From assembly GCA_022750115.1 (NCBI GenBank), contig JAKIWI010000002.1, positions 235,221-299,220 on the forward strand: DNA of 64,000 nt, in the 5' to 3' direction. This document shows positions 10,501 through 19,095 of this stretch, one piece after another. Position 1 is the first letter of the stretch. Each line of letters starts with the position of its first letter. The stretch is from Thermoplasmata archaeon (lineage in GTDB: Archaea > Thermoplasmatota > Thermoplasmata > Lutacidiplasmatales > UBA184). The notes under the pieces are model-generated. The model was not told the DNA's origin, made no database searches, and saw only the letters and a program-made list of their open reading frames with translations. A program made the position numbers and the translations under genes.

Positions 10501-11608
10501 GGAGGCCGGCGGCGCCCCCGACGGTGCTCGCGAAGCGGAGTTCGCCCGCGCGGGCGGACGTCGCGCCGGCCGAGAAGACGGGTGGGCTGAGGACGATCGG
10601 AGCCGCCGTGTCGTTGACCCACGAGGTCGGGTCGTAGCTCGGGCACGGGACCGCGGGGTCTACCTTGGCCGGAGCCGGGCCGCCGGGTGAACAGCCGCCG
10701 AAGCTGGAGTTCGACACGACCGACGGGTTCGCGGCGCCGGCGAGCTCCACCCCGAAGGACACGGCCGGCACCTGGGCGGCGGCCGCCGCGAACGCATCGA
10801 GCGTCGTCGAGGTCGAGTAGGCGGGGGAGAGTGGCGTCCCTTGGTCGGAGATGCTGCGCACGTCCGACCGAAGTCCCGTCGAAGTATCGATGACCGTCAC
10901 CTGCTCGGAGGTCGCGGACCCGAGCCAGCCGACGGTGGTGATGTTGAGCGTGTCGCCGCCGCTGGGTGTGAGGTAGGTGCCGGCGGTCCCGCCGGAGACG
11001 CTCAGCGGTTGCTCGAAGCAAGCGTCCTCCGTAGAGGTCGCGGGGTCGATCGCGTAGCCGACGACCGCACCCGTCCAGTTGTTCGCGACGGTGGCACTGG
11101 TCGAGTTCGCGTACGAGGAATCCGGTTGGAAGCGGACCTCGAGGAAGCACTGCGACATCCAGGCGTGCGGGTCGGAGAGCACCAGCCCGAGCCAGATCGC
11201 GCGGTAGAGGTCCGACTGGTTCGCCGTGGGGATCCGGTCGACCGGGAGCGTCAGGGACACGGTGACATTTCCGGCGCTCCCGGCGAGGTTCGAGTAGAAT
11301 CCCGCGACCGCCTGGTCTCGCCCGAAACAGCCGGCAGGGTACGGCTGCACCCCGGCGAACTCGGGGTAGGGGCCATCGCACGGGGTCGAGGGCGGCGTGG
11401 AGGGGCGTGCTGCGAGTGGGGGGAGAATGACGGGGGCCGTGGCCGGTTCGGCCATCGCGTGGGCACGGGGCAGCCCCGCCCGGGGCGGGGAGGCGAACGC
11501 CCCTGGGACGAGCACCGACGGGACGAGGAGCACCAGGACCACCGCGAGCGCGATCGAAATGGTGGCCCACGGGCGGGGGCGGACCTTCACGGCGCGAACC
11601 TCCGACAC
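7502..11608 (-). CDS. Giant secreted surface protein: N-terminal domain, InlB-B-like repeats, four tandem Ig-like repeats, C-terminal TM anchor
   Basis: 1368 aa; signal ISIALAVVLVLLVPSVLVPG; repeated xFxGWxxxGxV units; four GLPxxCxSxxxxxLxCxP units; C-terminal WWYVLLIALVALVVAAVLVWRFGR. Confidence 0.85.
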   Translation of the reverse strand: MSEVRAVKVRPRPWATISIALAVVLVLLVPSVLVPGAFASPPRAGLPRAHAMAEPATAPVILPPLAARPSTPPSTPCDGPYPEFAGVQPYPAGCFGRDQAVAGFYSNLAGSAGNVTVSLTLPVDRIPTANQSDLYRAIWLGLVLSDPHAWMSQCFLEVRFQPDSSYANSTSATVANNWTGAVVGYAIDPATSTEDACFEQPLSVSGGTAGTYLTPSGGDTLNITTVGWLGSATSEQVTVIDTSTGLRSDVRSISDQGTPLSPAYSTSTTLDAFAAAAAQVPAVSFGVELAGAANPSVVSNSSFGGCSPGGPAPAKVDPAVPCPSYDPTSWVNDTAAPIVLSPPVFSAGATSARAGELRFASTVGGAAGLLSLSNASCTGRSGSAFCTYPWYSYSCGAGGLEFGATDYSGVSTDFGKQNEFAGPATPGLLGFPQFPSNGFAFPACGNGNHNVTVGVTSGTGVVVLLDSNYTTPTSTAIAAGAYAISAVPASGEYFSGWTTTGTVGVGNPNRAATTLVPNGGGSVLATFTSSPLDSPVHFASLGGNASFELGTNGVGPTAVAPLTIGNGSTIDLAAGAYALMVAPSSGLQLGHWTATGAVTLPDNTAPADWLVVFAGGAPGNVSATLLADSGTVTIVAAGNGNGTVVLNGTTLPYFPANDTTMGSLTGPAGSYFAKATAAPGWSFLGWEAAPGAVAIPSGVSGNLTVNVVLGTSYLYATFAANISIRILPPAGGSVSINASVPVGNNTTVALTRGTYSLDAVPAGGYAFQHWRVSDPAAIEVIRPAFPITKLIVNSSATLTAMFGPLPNESVTFDLLPPAGGSMQFNFVNISANTTNASVTNTTYELKAFASTVYRFVGFLTTGPVSYSGGTLSVTGTGGVVTAKFVLRLYPVTFIATRPGAVTLAVNGVNVASGTTLSLTHNVYNLSATVVGSMTTFVQWSSGLQIANVSGSQTSATVRVDAPGTVIGIVATFVLNRLAVSPATVDAGTPTHLTVFVNGSGALTYRYFGLPTGCRSVNSPQLTCSPTSPGTYSVHASVTDSGGAQEATASVLLTVVARPLVGAFTITPATTDAGLAVTISVTPQLGLGPYSYSYAGLPTTCPSVNASRLTCTPAAARTYVIEVTVADAFSNLAYDNATLTVNPQPTVTSLTLDRAEVDVARPTTLTVVAGGGTAPLSYAYSGLPVGCASADAPTLACTPTLAGTSNITVTVTDALGQSSRGMAELEVHPLPTLGVVTVTPSLANLGEAVQISVVGSGGTGWLTYSYAGLPVGCSSANSTMITCTPSATGNWSVTATVADALRASDNASGTVSVQNVPTGPTKTPGHLGGAIDWWYVLLIALVALVVAAVLVWRFGRPPEPADGAASNSA
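7640..8640 (-). repeat. Four tandem ~86-residue Ig-like protein repeats (within the 7502-11608 gene)
   Basis: The codon for the Cys of the GLPxGC motif recurs at 7793, 8051, 8309 and 8570 (spacing 258, 258, 261 nt); peptides YSYAGLPVGCSSANSTMITCTPSATGNW, YAYSGLPVGCASADAPTLACTPTLAGT, YSYAGLPTTCPSVNASRLTCTPAAART, YRYFGLPTGCRSVNSPQLTCSPTSPGT. Confidence 0.8.
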
Positions 11609-11697
11609 TTCCTACCGCGCGCCCGTCCCGGACCGGCGTCGCGCCGATGGGATTCTCTGTTCTCCCGGTACATAGGCCTTCTCGAACCGATTCGATG

Positions 11698-14205
11698 TCA
11701 AGTCGCAGCGCCGGCAGCGAGGGCCGACGCCGACGGCCTAGGTTCGGTCGGCAGCTGCCCCGCCCCCGGGAGGAGCAGCACGGTCCAGGTCCCCGAGGTT
11801 CCGAGGACGCGCGCCCCGAACTCCCCTTCGAGGTAGGCGATCTCGTTTGGCAGCAGGTTCGCGACCGCTCCCTCCTGGGAGTTGGATGCTGAGTACAGCA
11901 CGAACCGGACGGTCCAGTTCGCCCAGACGGTGTCGGTCACGATCAGCGGTGGGATCCCGCTGACGAGGTTCGAGGCCGTCGGAGTCTGGAAGTTGAACGA
12001 CAGCAACAACTGCGACGCGCCGTTGCCCGGCGCGGCGACCACGAACCCGGCATGTGCCGGAACACCGGGATGGTTGTACTGCGTGATCGACCGAAGGGCG
12101 TTGGCCGGTGTCACGACCGCGTTCGTGGCGAGCACGGACCCGAACTTCCCGGGTTGCAGCTCGAACGTCCCGGCGGCGGTGCCGCGCTGGAAACGGGCGG
12201 TACCCGCCGACGGGCCGGTCAAGTTGGCGCCCAGGGAAACGATCTGATATCCCGGTTCGGAGACCACCGAGAGCGCCAGCGAAGCCTCGGGGATCCCGGA
12301 GTACGCGAAGCCGGTGACGGTGAGCCGGAACCCGACCCCCGAGTACGTGAGCGCGAAGGAGGCCGCCGTCACCGGGGCGAGCCGAACGGTCGCGCCGGAG
12401 AGGATCGATTCGTTGGTGATGGTCCCGTTGTGGACCACGCGGACGGTGATGTTGGCGAGCGGGATCGCGGCGACGGGCGTGTACACGCCGAAGTACGCGG
12501 GCTGGTACTCGAACGAGCCGTTCCCCGCCGAGATGTTCGTGCCGAGCGCCGTCACCGCCACGAGGTCGTTCGTCGCGGCGTAGCGGCTGGTCATCGCGAA
12601 GTACGCGGTCTCCTCGTCGACGAGGTGCGTGGGGTCGAACGTGTAGCGCGCGGCGAGGTTCGGGAAGTAGGCGTCGCGCACGAGGATCGCGCGCGTCCAT
12701 TTCGCGACGCCGGGCACCGTCAGCACGCTTCCCGGGAGTTGGGAGGCGCGGATCGTCGCGAGGGCGCCCAGGAACGTGGTGTCGTGTCCGACCTTGGTCG
12801 TCTCCGATTCATCGACGGGGAGCGACGGTAGGCTCACCGTGTCCGCGACGATCACCGCGGCGATCCCGACGATGGCGAGGAGGGCGATGGCCCCCGGCGG
12901 GTCGGGGGAGGACGACCCGAGGCGCCATCGGTGCGCCAGGGCCGCAGGAGGCGAGGGGGCCGGTGTGGCATTCGCCGCCCGCTCGCGAAGCTCGGTCATC
13001 ACGCGGTCGACCGTGAGCCCGATCGAGAGCCCGATGGGGGCGATCAGGAAGTAGCTGAACCGGGCGTAGTCGGTGACGACGGCGAGCTCCCACCCCACGG
13101 CTGCGAGCGCCATCGGGCCAAGCCCAAGGGAGAGGGTGATGATCGTACCGAGCGTGAGCCGGCTCTTCCAGAACAACCGAATTCCGACCGCGTAGATCGC
13201 GAGCGCCCCGATGAGGACCCACAGGAGCGGGACGGCGTCACCCGGAGCGACTTTGAGCCCCCGGAAGAACGGGTGGGTGAGGAGGTTGAAGATCGATGCG
13301 ATGCCGTTCCGGACGTAGGCGAACGCCCCGCTGTGGAAGTAGTTCGGGTGGGGGATCTTGAGGAACGAGGTGAACACGTAGAAGCCACCCACCGCGGAGA
13401 GGAGCACCCCGATCCCGCCGAGGCCCCCCCGGCTCCGGTAGATCTCGCGCGGTAGGACTCGGATCGAGATCGCGAGGACGAGCGCGATGCCGCCGACCGC
13501 GACGAGCACGGTACCGACGAGGCTGTGCGTGAGGAGCGCTGCGGCGGCGCATGTCCAGAACAGGAAAACGTGGCGGGGGCGTCGGGAACGGATGAATCGG
13601 ACGAGAAAGCCGAGACAGAGATTGAAGAAGACCAGGCCGAAGAGGTTCGGGTAGAACCCCCAGAAGAACATCGGGAGGAACGTTGGATTGAACAGGATCA
13701 GCGCGTCGGCGAGGATCGCCGTCGAGCGCCGTCGCGTCAGTCCTCGGGCGAGGAAGTAGTAGGAAAGACCGAGGAGCACGGCGACGACCCCGACGTAGGC
13801 GCGCGCTCCGTTGATCGGTCCCCCCGTGACCCGGATCAAGAATCCGAGGAGCGGGAACAGGAGCGGCGGGTACTGGCCCGGGATGATCCACGACGGGTAG
13901 GGCAGCCCGACGTAGGCGTAGGCGGTGGAGGTCCACTGCCCGGGGTCCCCGCCGGCGGGGATCTGCTTCGCGAGCATGGTATACTCGAGCAGCGCGGCCA
14001 ACAGCAGGCCGAGGCCGAGCGCGGCGAGAATCGCGGGTCGCTCCGAGAGGCCCGGAGTCAGCAGACCGCTCGGATTGCCGGACGGGCCTTTGACGGGCGG
14101 GAAGATCCGGTCCTCGACGCGGTGCACGAACGAGCGCACTTGCGCGAGCGGGGTCGGGGGTCCGGTCGGCGCCGAGGTCGGGGGGCTCGTCGGAGGGCTC
14201 GCCAT
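11698..14205 (-). CDS. Polytopic membrane protein, GT-C-like/PTPS_related-like, with large C-terminal extracytoplasmic domain (paralog A)
   Basis: 835 aa; many TM segments, GGDPGQW near first TM, FFWGFYPNLFGLVFFNL, VVTDYARFSYFLIAPIG; soluble C-terminal half with NxS/T sequons. Confidence 0.75.
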   Translation of the reverse strand: MASPPTSPPTSAPTGPPTPLAQVRSFVHRVEDRIFPPVKGPSGNPSGLLTPGLSERPAILAALGLGLLLAALLEYTMLAKQIPAGGDPGQWTSTAYAYVGLPYPSWIIPGQYPPLLFPLLGFLIRVTGGPINGARAYVGVVAVLLGLSYYFLARGLTRRRSTAILADALILFNPTFLPMFFWGFYPNLFGLVFFNLCLGFLVRFIRSRRPRHVFLFWTCAAAALLTHSLVGTVLVAVGGIALVLAISIRVLPREIYRSRGGLGGIGVLLSAVGGFYVFTSFLKIPHPNYFHSGAFAYVRNGIASIFNLLTHPFFRGLKVAPGDAVPLLWVLIGALAIYAVGIRLFWKSRLTLGTIITLSLGLGPMALAAVGWELAVVTDYARFSYFLIAPIGLSIGLTVDRVMTELRERAANATPAPSPPAALAHRWRLGSSSPDPPGAIALLAIVGIAAVIVADTVSLPSLPVDESETTKVGHDTTFLGALATIRASQLPGSVLTVPGVAKWTRAILVRDAYFPNLAARYTFDPTHLVDEETAYFAMTSRYAATNDLVAVTALGTNISAGNGSFEYQPAYFGVYTPVAAIPLANITVRVVHNGTITNESILSGATVRLAPVTAASFALTYSGVGFRLTVTGFAYSGIPEASLALSVVSEPGYQIVSLGANLTGPSAGTARFQRGTAAGTFELQPGKFGSVLATNAVVTPANALRSITQYNHPGVPAHAGFVVAAPGNGASQLLLSFNFQTPTASNLVSGIPPLIVTDTVWANWTVRFVLYSASNSQEGAVANLLPNEIAYLEGEFGARVLGTSGTWTVLLLPGAGQLPTEPRPSASALAAGAAT

Positions 14206-14214
14206 GGGTGGGCG

Positions 14215-15726
14215 CTAGATGTAGCCCCAGGACCGAAGCCGGTCCTCGACGTCCGTCGGGACCGCGGAGGCCGGTCCGGCCAGGATGCGTCGACCGATCT
14301 CCCGCACGCCCTCGGCGAGCGGTGCGAGCTCCGGGCCCTTCGACGACCAGAGGTCGTGCGCTTCCGCGGGGTCGTCGTGGGCGTGGAACGCCCTCAGGTC
14401 CCCGCGCACCGGGTCGTGGATCACCTTGAACTCGCCGTCGTAGCCGGCGACGAGCAGCCGGTCGATCGCCTCGCGGCGGGCCGTGGCCGTCCGCTGGCGG
14501 TCGGCGTCGTGGACGAGCCCGTCGGACATCGCGAACACCGGCTCGGCGCGTGGGGTCTCGAGAAGGTCCTGGAGCGGGATGGGGTGCGAGGGCCGTTCGG
14601 GTGGAACGACCCCGGCTTCGCGGAGGAGCGTCGGGTAGACATCGATGAGGCTCACCCAGCTGTGTCCGACCTTGCCAGCGTCCCGGCGGTCGGCGTAGCG
14701 GACGTACATCGGGACGCGGAGCTCCGGTTCGTCGACGCCGACGATGTGGAACATCGCGTCGTGCTCGCCGAACGCCTGCCCGTGGTCGCCGGTGAGGATC
14801 ATCGTGGTGTTTTCCCACCGTCCCGAGTCCTGGAACGCGCGGACGATGCCCTCGATCCTCTGGTCGAGCGACCGGACCATCGTCCGATAGAGCTCGTGCA
14901 GGAGGACGAGCTCCGGGTCGGTCGGCTTCCAAGCGCCGCTGACCCAGCCGAGGCGGTCCTGCCGGGTCCGCGCGTACGACCACCACGCGCGCAGCGTGCG
15001 GACCACGTCGGGTTCGGCGAGATACGGCTCGTGGGCGTCCAGCAAATTCACGAAGCAGTAGACCGGCCGGTCGCGGGGCGCCTCGCGGATCCATCGGGCC
15101 GCGGTCGGCTCGACCCAGTGGGCGAGCCGCGGTCGCGCGCCGAACGACGGATGTCGGATCCGCATCGCGAGCCGCGTCGCGAAATCCCACATCGCCGGAG
15201 CCCGAGCGAGGCCGTACGCGGTCCAGTACGAGATCGAAGCGAGCCGCTTGCGCAGCGTGTTCTCCGCGGTCGCCAGCCGGTGCGCCTCGGTCTCCGAACC
15301 CTGCGGGGGTTGGTCGGCGACGCCGATCCGATTGAACAGGGAGACGCCCCAGGCGCTGCGGTCCATCCCGTGGACGAGGCCCAGATCGGAGCTGATGAGG
15401 CCGTTCGCCGAGATGGAGAGCGTTGTGTACCCCGCTCCGCGCAGGAGCGGTCCGAGCCCTTCCCCCGATTCGGCGAGCTTGAGGAGACCCTTCGCGTGAA
15501 CCCCGTGCTCCCACGGGTAGAGCCCGGTGAACATGCTCGCGTGCGAGGGGACCGTCCAGTGGGCGACGCTCGCGGCGTTCGGGAAGTAGACCGAATCGCG
15601 AAGCAGCCGCTCGGTGAACGGCATCGGGCCGACCGCCGATGAGCCTCCGGGGAAATCCCACGCCCGGACGCAATCGAGCACGAGGAGCAGAAGGTTCGGC
15701 TTTTCCGAACCGGAGGGAGCGGCCAT
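14215..15726 (-). CDS. Sulfatase-fold protein (alkaline phosphatase superfamily), Thr nucleophile variant
   Basis: 503 aa; KPNLLLLVLDCVRAWDFPGG, HWTVPSHASMFTGLYPWEHG, TGDHGQAFGEHD, C-terminal VEDRLRSWGYI. Confidence 0.85.
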   Translation of the reverse strand: MAAPSGSEKPNLLLLVLDCVRAWDFPGGSSAVGPMPFTERLLRDSVYFPNAASVAHWTVPSHASMFTGLYPWEHGVHAKGLLKLAESGEGLGPLLRGAGYTTLSISANGLISSDLGLVHGMDRSAWGVSLFNRIGVADQPPQGSETEAHRLATAENTLRKRLASISYWTAYGLARAPAMWDFATRLAMRIRHPSFGARPRLAHWVEPTAARWIREAPRDRPVYCFVNLLDAHEPYLAEPDVVRTLRAWWSYARTRQDRLGWVSGAWKPTDPELVLLHELYRTMVRSLDQRIEGIVRAFQDSGRWENTTMILTGDHGQAFGEHDAMFHIVGVDEPELRVPMYVRYADRRDAGKVGHSWVSLIDVYPTLLREAGVVPPERPSHPIPLQDLLETPRAEPVFAMSDGLVHDADRQRTATARREAIDRLLVAGYDGEFKVIHDPVRGDLRAFHAHDDPAEAHDLWSSKGPELAPLAEGVREIGRRILAGPASAVPTDVEDRLRSWGYI

Positions 15727-15871
15727 CGCTTTCCCGACCCGCCTCCCTTCTTAAAGGCTGACCGAGGGAGGCGCTCGTCGCTCGACGGCCGACCACCCCG
15801 CGCGGCGCATTTGCGACGCCGTCCCATCGCCGCAACGACTTTACGGTGGTCCGGTTCGACGCTCCGTCCCG

Positions 15872-17749
15872 ATGTCGACTCGCCCGAGGGCCCGCCCCGG
15901 CCCACACCGACTCCGCGTCGGGGTCTCCGCCCTCGGATTCCTGGGGCTGTTCGTCCTCGTGATCGTCGTGAGCTCCGGCTTTTCGGGCTCGGCGGGACGC
16001 ACGGTCCCCGCGACCCACCGCGTCAGCACGGCCGCGACGCTCGCTCCGGCGGCGGGACCGTCTGCCCTCTCTCCGTGGACCAACCTCACGTCGGGCCTCA
16101 CCAACCAGCCGGCCGGCCGATTCTCGGGCGCAGCGACTTGGGACGCGAACGACTCCGAGGTCGTCCTGTTCGGGGGAATCCCGGGCGGGGGTGGTGCGCT
16201 CCGGACGACGTGGACGTTCGCGAACGGATCGTGGAAGGCGGGGACGCCCCACTCGCTCACGACGGCCAACTCGCCCTCGGCACGCTGGGGGGCGGCCCTC
16301 GCCTACGACGCTTCGGACCGCTACGTCGTTCTGTTTGGGGGCCGAAGCATTCAGGGGGGTCTGCTGAGCGACACGTGGACGTTCTCCGCGGGCACCTGGA
16401 CGAACGTCACCAATTCGACCGTCGGCGCGCCGCCCGGGCGGGCCAACGCGAGCATCGCCTACGATCCAGCGGTCTCCGCCGTCGTGATGTTCGGTGGGCG
16501 GTCTCCGACGAGCCTGTTCAACGACACGTGGGAGTACCACTCGGCGCGTTGGACCTCCGTCGGCGCCAGCGTCCCGACTCCCACGAACACGCCGTCGCAT
16601 CGGAGCGGAGCCTCCCTCGCTTTCCTGAGCTCCGCGAACGCGCTCGTGTTGTTCGGCGGGACCGGGTTCCAATTCGGAACCTACTCCCCCCTCTCCGACA
16701 CGTGGCTGTTCCAGACCACGGGTTGGCAGAGCATCGTGCCACCGCACATGCCGACGGCCCGCGCCATGGCCGCGCTCGCGCCGCTACCGAACGGAACGAT
16801 CCTGCTGTACGGCGGCGTGGGGGCCGGCGGCCCGGTCGCGGACACGTGGCTCTTCGATGGAGCCGATTGGAAGAACGTCTCGACCTCGGTGGGCGCCGCC
16901 CCATCCGCGCGGTCGGCCTCCGCGGTCGCTCCCGTCACCCTCTCGGGCACGAACGGCTACATCCTCCTGTTCGGCGGGAACGGGCCGACCTCGACGTATT
17001 CGGACACGTGGGAGGTCGGGGCGAGCTTGCTCGAGCTGACGGGAGGGATCGCGCGCCCCGCCGCTCTCGACGTGAACCAGAGCACCAACCTTTCGATCGT
17101 CGGCTTCGGTCCGTCGGCCCCGCTGACCTACTCGTGGAGCTCGATGCCGAGCGGCTGCACTTCGACCGCCACGGCCGTGGGCGCTCGGCTCGCCTGCGTT
17201 CCTCCCGCCCCCGGGAACTTCACCGCGATCGTCTCGATGAACGGGACTGGAGCGGGATCCCCGGTCACCGCGTCGATCCCGTTCGTCGTGAACGCCCTGC
17301 CTGCGATCTCGGCGATCCGGGTCAGCCCGTTCCCCGCCGTGCTCGGCAACGGCTTCCTGACGCTCACCGTCCTCGCCCACGGCGGGACCGGCGGACTCCA
17401 CTTCTCCTACGCTGGACTCCCACCGGGCTGCTCCACCACCGACGCCTCGTTCCTGCGCTGTGCCCCCTCTGCGGTCGGCACCTGGACCGTGACGGTCGCG
17501 GCCAACGACTCGACCGGGGCGAGCGGGTCGGCGAACGCGACCGTGGTCGTGGCGGCGTCCGCGCCCGCGCCCCCGAACCACCTGCTGGCGAAACTCACGA
17601 GCCCGCTCGCGATCGCGACCGGCGTCATCGGGGTCGGGGTCGTGCTGCTCATCGTGTTCGCACTGCAGCGCCGACGTCGTCTCGCGGCGCGGGGATCAGC
17701 ACCCGCCGAGGAGCCCGCCGAGCCGAAGGCCCCGCCCCCCGTTCGCTAG
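15872..17749 (+). CDS. Secreted kelch-repeat surface protein with Ig-like domains and C-terminal TM anchor
   Basis: 625 aa; signal VGVSALGFLGLFVLVIVVSSGF; kelch units (YVVLFGGRSIQGGLLSDTWTFSAGTWTNV); SYAGLPPGCSTTDASFLRCAPSAVGTW; C-terminal IATGVIGVGVVLLIVFALQRRRR. Confidence 0.85.
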   Translation: MSTRPRARPGPHRLRVGVSALGFLGLFVLVIVVSSGFSGSAGRTVPATHRVSTAATLAPAAGPSALSPWTNLTSGLTNQPAGRFSGAATWDANDSEVVLFGGIPGGGGALRTTWTFANGSWKAGTPHSLTTANSPSARWGAALAYDASDRYVVLFGGRSIQGGLLSDTWTFSAGTWTNVTNSTVGAPPGRANASIAYDPAVSAVVMFGGRSPTSLFNDTWEYHSARWTSVGASVPTPTNTPSHRSGASLAFLSSANALVLFGGTGFQFGTYSPLSDTWLFQTTGWQSIVPPHMPTARAMAALAPLPNGTILLYGGVGAGGPVADTWLFDGADWKNVSTSVGAAPSARSASAVAPVTLSGTNGYILLFGGNGPTSTYSDTWEVGASLLELTGGIARPAALDVNQSTNLSIVGFGPSAPLTYSWSSMPSGCTSTATAVGARLACVPPAPGNFTAIVSMNGTGAGSPVTASIPFVVNALPAISAIRVSPFPAVLGNGFLTLTVLAHGGTGGLHFSYAGLPPGCSTTDASFLRCAPSAVGTWTVTVAANDSTGASGSANATVVVAASAPAPPNHLLAKLTSPLAIATGVIGVGVVLLIVFALQRRRRLAARGSAPAEEPAEPKAPPPVR

Positions 17750-18951
17750 GGCCGCTTCGTCCGGAGTTCGGAGGGCGGTCCGCCCCCGCTCGCCGGGGAG
17801 CTGGAGGATCGCGAGGTCGCGGTGGGACCTGAGACCCCGGGGGGAGTCGGAGGCTCGCGGCGGGCCACCAGCACGACGGCGAGCCCGATCCCCACCGCCC
17901 CGAGGGCGATGACGCCGTTCGCCAACGAGGTCCAGCTCGGCGGTGCGATGTTCGGGCCGGCGGCGGCCGTGGCGTTGACGACCTTGACCTTCAGGACGTA
18001 GAGCAGAAGGGTCACCGACTCGTAGTCCCAGATGTGCATGAGGATCGTCTGCGGCGTGATCGTGCCCGGGATCAGGACGGTCAGGCAGAACGTCGAAGGT
18101 CCCCCGAGCGGGTTGCGGGTCGTGTTCGCGACGAAGTCGTCGAACGGCTTGGCGGTCTCGGCATGCAGCGAGAACGTCCGCGCTTGGATCGGCCCTGTCA
18201 GACAGGCGGTGACCGAGGCCGGCGGGAGTACGGCCCTCGGAGAGAGGCTCTGCAGGAACGCGACCTGGGCGGGGTGGATCGCCGCGGAGGTGGTCGGTCC
18301 CCAACCGCTCGATGTCACGGCCCCGTCCGCGGTCCGGAGCGTCCAGTTCCATTGGACGACCACGGAGGCGGTGCCGAACGGCTCGGAACTCATCAGAGCA
18401 ACGAGTTCGCTGTTGAGGTTCGACGGATGGGTCCCGTTGAACGAGGTCGTGTTGCGGAGGGTGAACCCGGTGGGCGCCGCGGCGGCGGTCGCGCCGCTCG
18501 CCAGCGTGAGATTGTGGCCGGGCAGGAACATGATGATCGGAGCGGGCACGGCGGGAAACGACGCCACGAGGCCGGGGACGTAGACGGTGGCCGAGGGGGT
18601 CGGGGTGGTCGTCTGGAGCGCGACCCGATAGGTCACCTGGAGCAGCGAGCCGGGCGCGAACTGACCGACGGGGGAGGTGATGTTCAGTTCGATGATGTCG
18701 TTGATCGACGTATTGGCGCGCGGGAGCGGCGCCGCGGGATGCGCGCCGGGCATCGCCAGAGTGGGCGGCGGGGCCGGTCCAGCGCGGAGCAGGGGGACCA
18801 AGGTGAGGAGGAGCAACGCCACCGCGATCGCGGCGAAGACAACCCGCCTCGGCAAGGTTCTGGACCTATTCCGGAACCGACTTGAGGGTACCCCATCGGG
18901 CCGGCGTCGGCAGTCCCCCCGTCGGATTCGGAATCCCAGACGGCCACCCAT
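17746..18951 (-). CDS. Secreted/membrane-anchored protein of unknown function
   Basis: 401 aa; N-terminal hydrophobic VVFAAIAVALLLLTLVPLL and C-terminal LANGVIALGAVGIGLAVVLVARRE; multiple NxS/T. Confidence 0.65.
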   Translation of the reverse strand: MGGRLGFRIRRGDCRRRPDGVPSSRFRNRSRTLPRRVVFAAIAVALLLLTLVPLLRAGPAPPPTLAMPGAHPAAPLPRANTSINDIIELNITSPVGQFAPGSLLQVTYRVALQTTTPTPSATVYVPGLVASFPAVPAPIIMFLPGHNLTLASGATAAAAPTGFTLRNTTSFNGTHPSNLNSELVALMSSEPFGTASVVVQWNWTLRTADGAVTSSGWGPTTSAAIHPAQVAFLQSLSPRAVLPPASVTACLTGPIQARTFSLHAETAKPFDDFVANTTRNPLGGPSTFCLTVLIPGTITPQTILMHIWDYESVTLLLYVLKVKVVNATAAAGPNIAPPSWTSLANGVIALGAVGIGLAVVLVARREPPTPPGVSGPTATSRSSSSPASGGGPPSELRTKRP

Positions 18952-19095
18952 CCTTTATGGCGCCTCCCGTCTGGGCGGCGCCACCATGCCGGGCGGGGTC
19001 GGGAGGGCGGCGCATTCGCACGACGGCACGCCCCCAGCCAGCCCCAGGTACTGCCGGCGTCCTGGCGATCCCGTTGACCTGGGAGCACCCACGGG

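Noticed and set aside
13238-16747. 1169-aa minus-strand ORF
   Set aside because: Arg/Pro/Gly-rich shadow frame overlapping well-supported GT-C and sulfatase-like genes and the kelch gene; typical high-GC spurious ORF.
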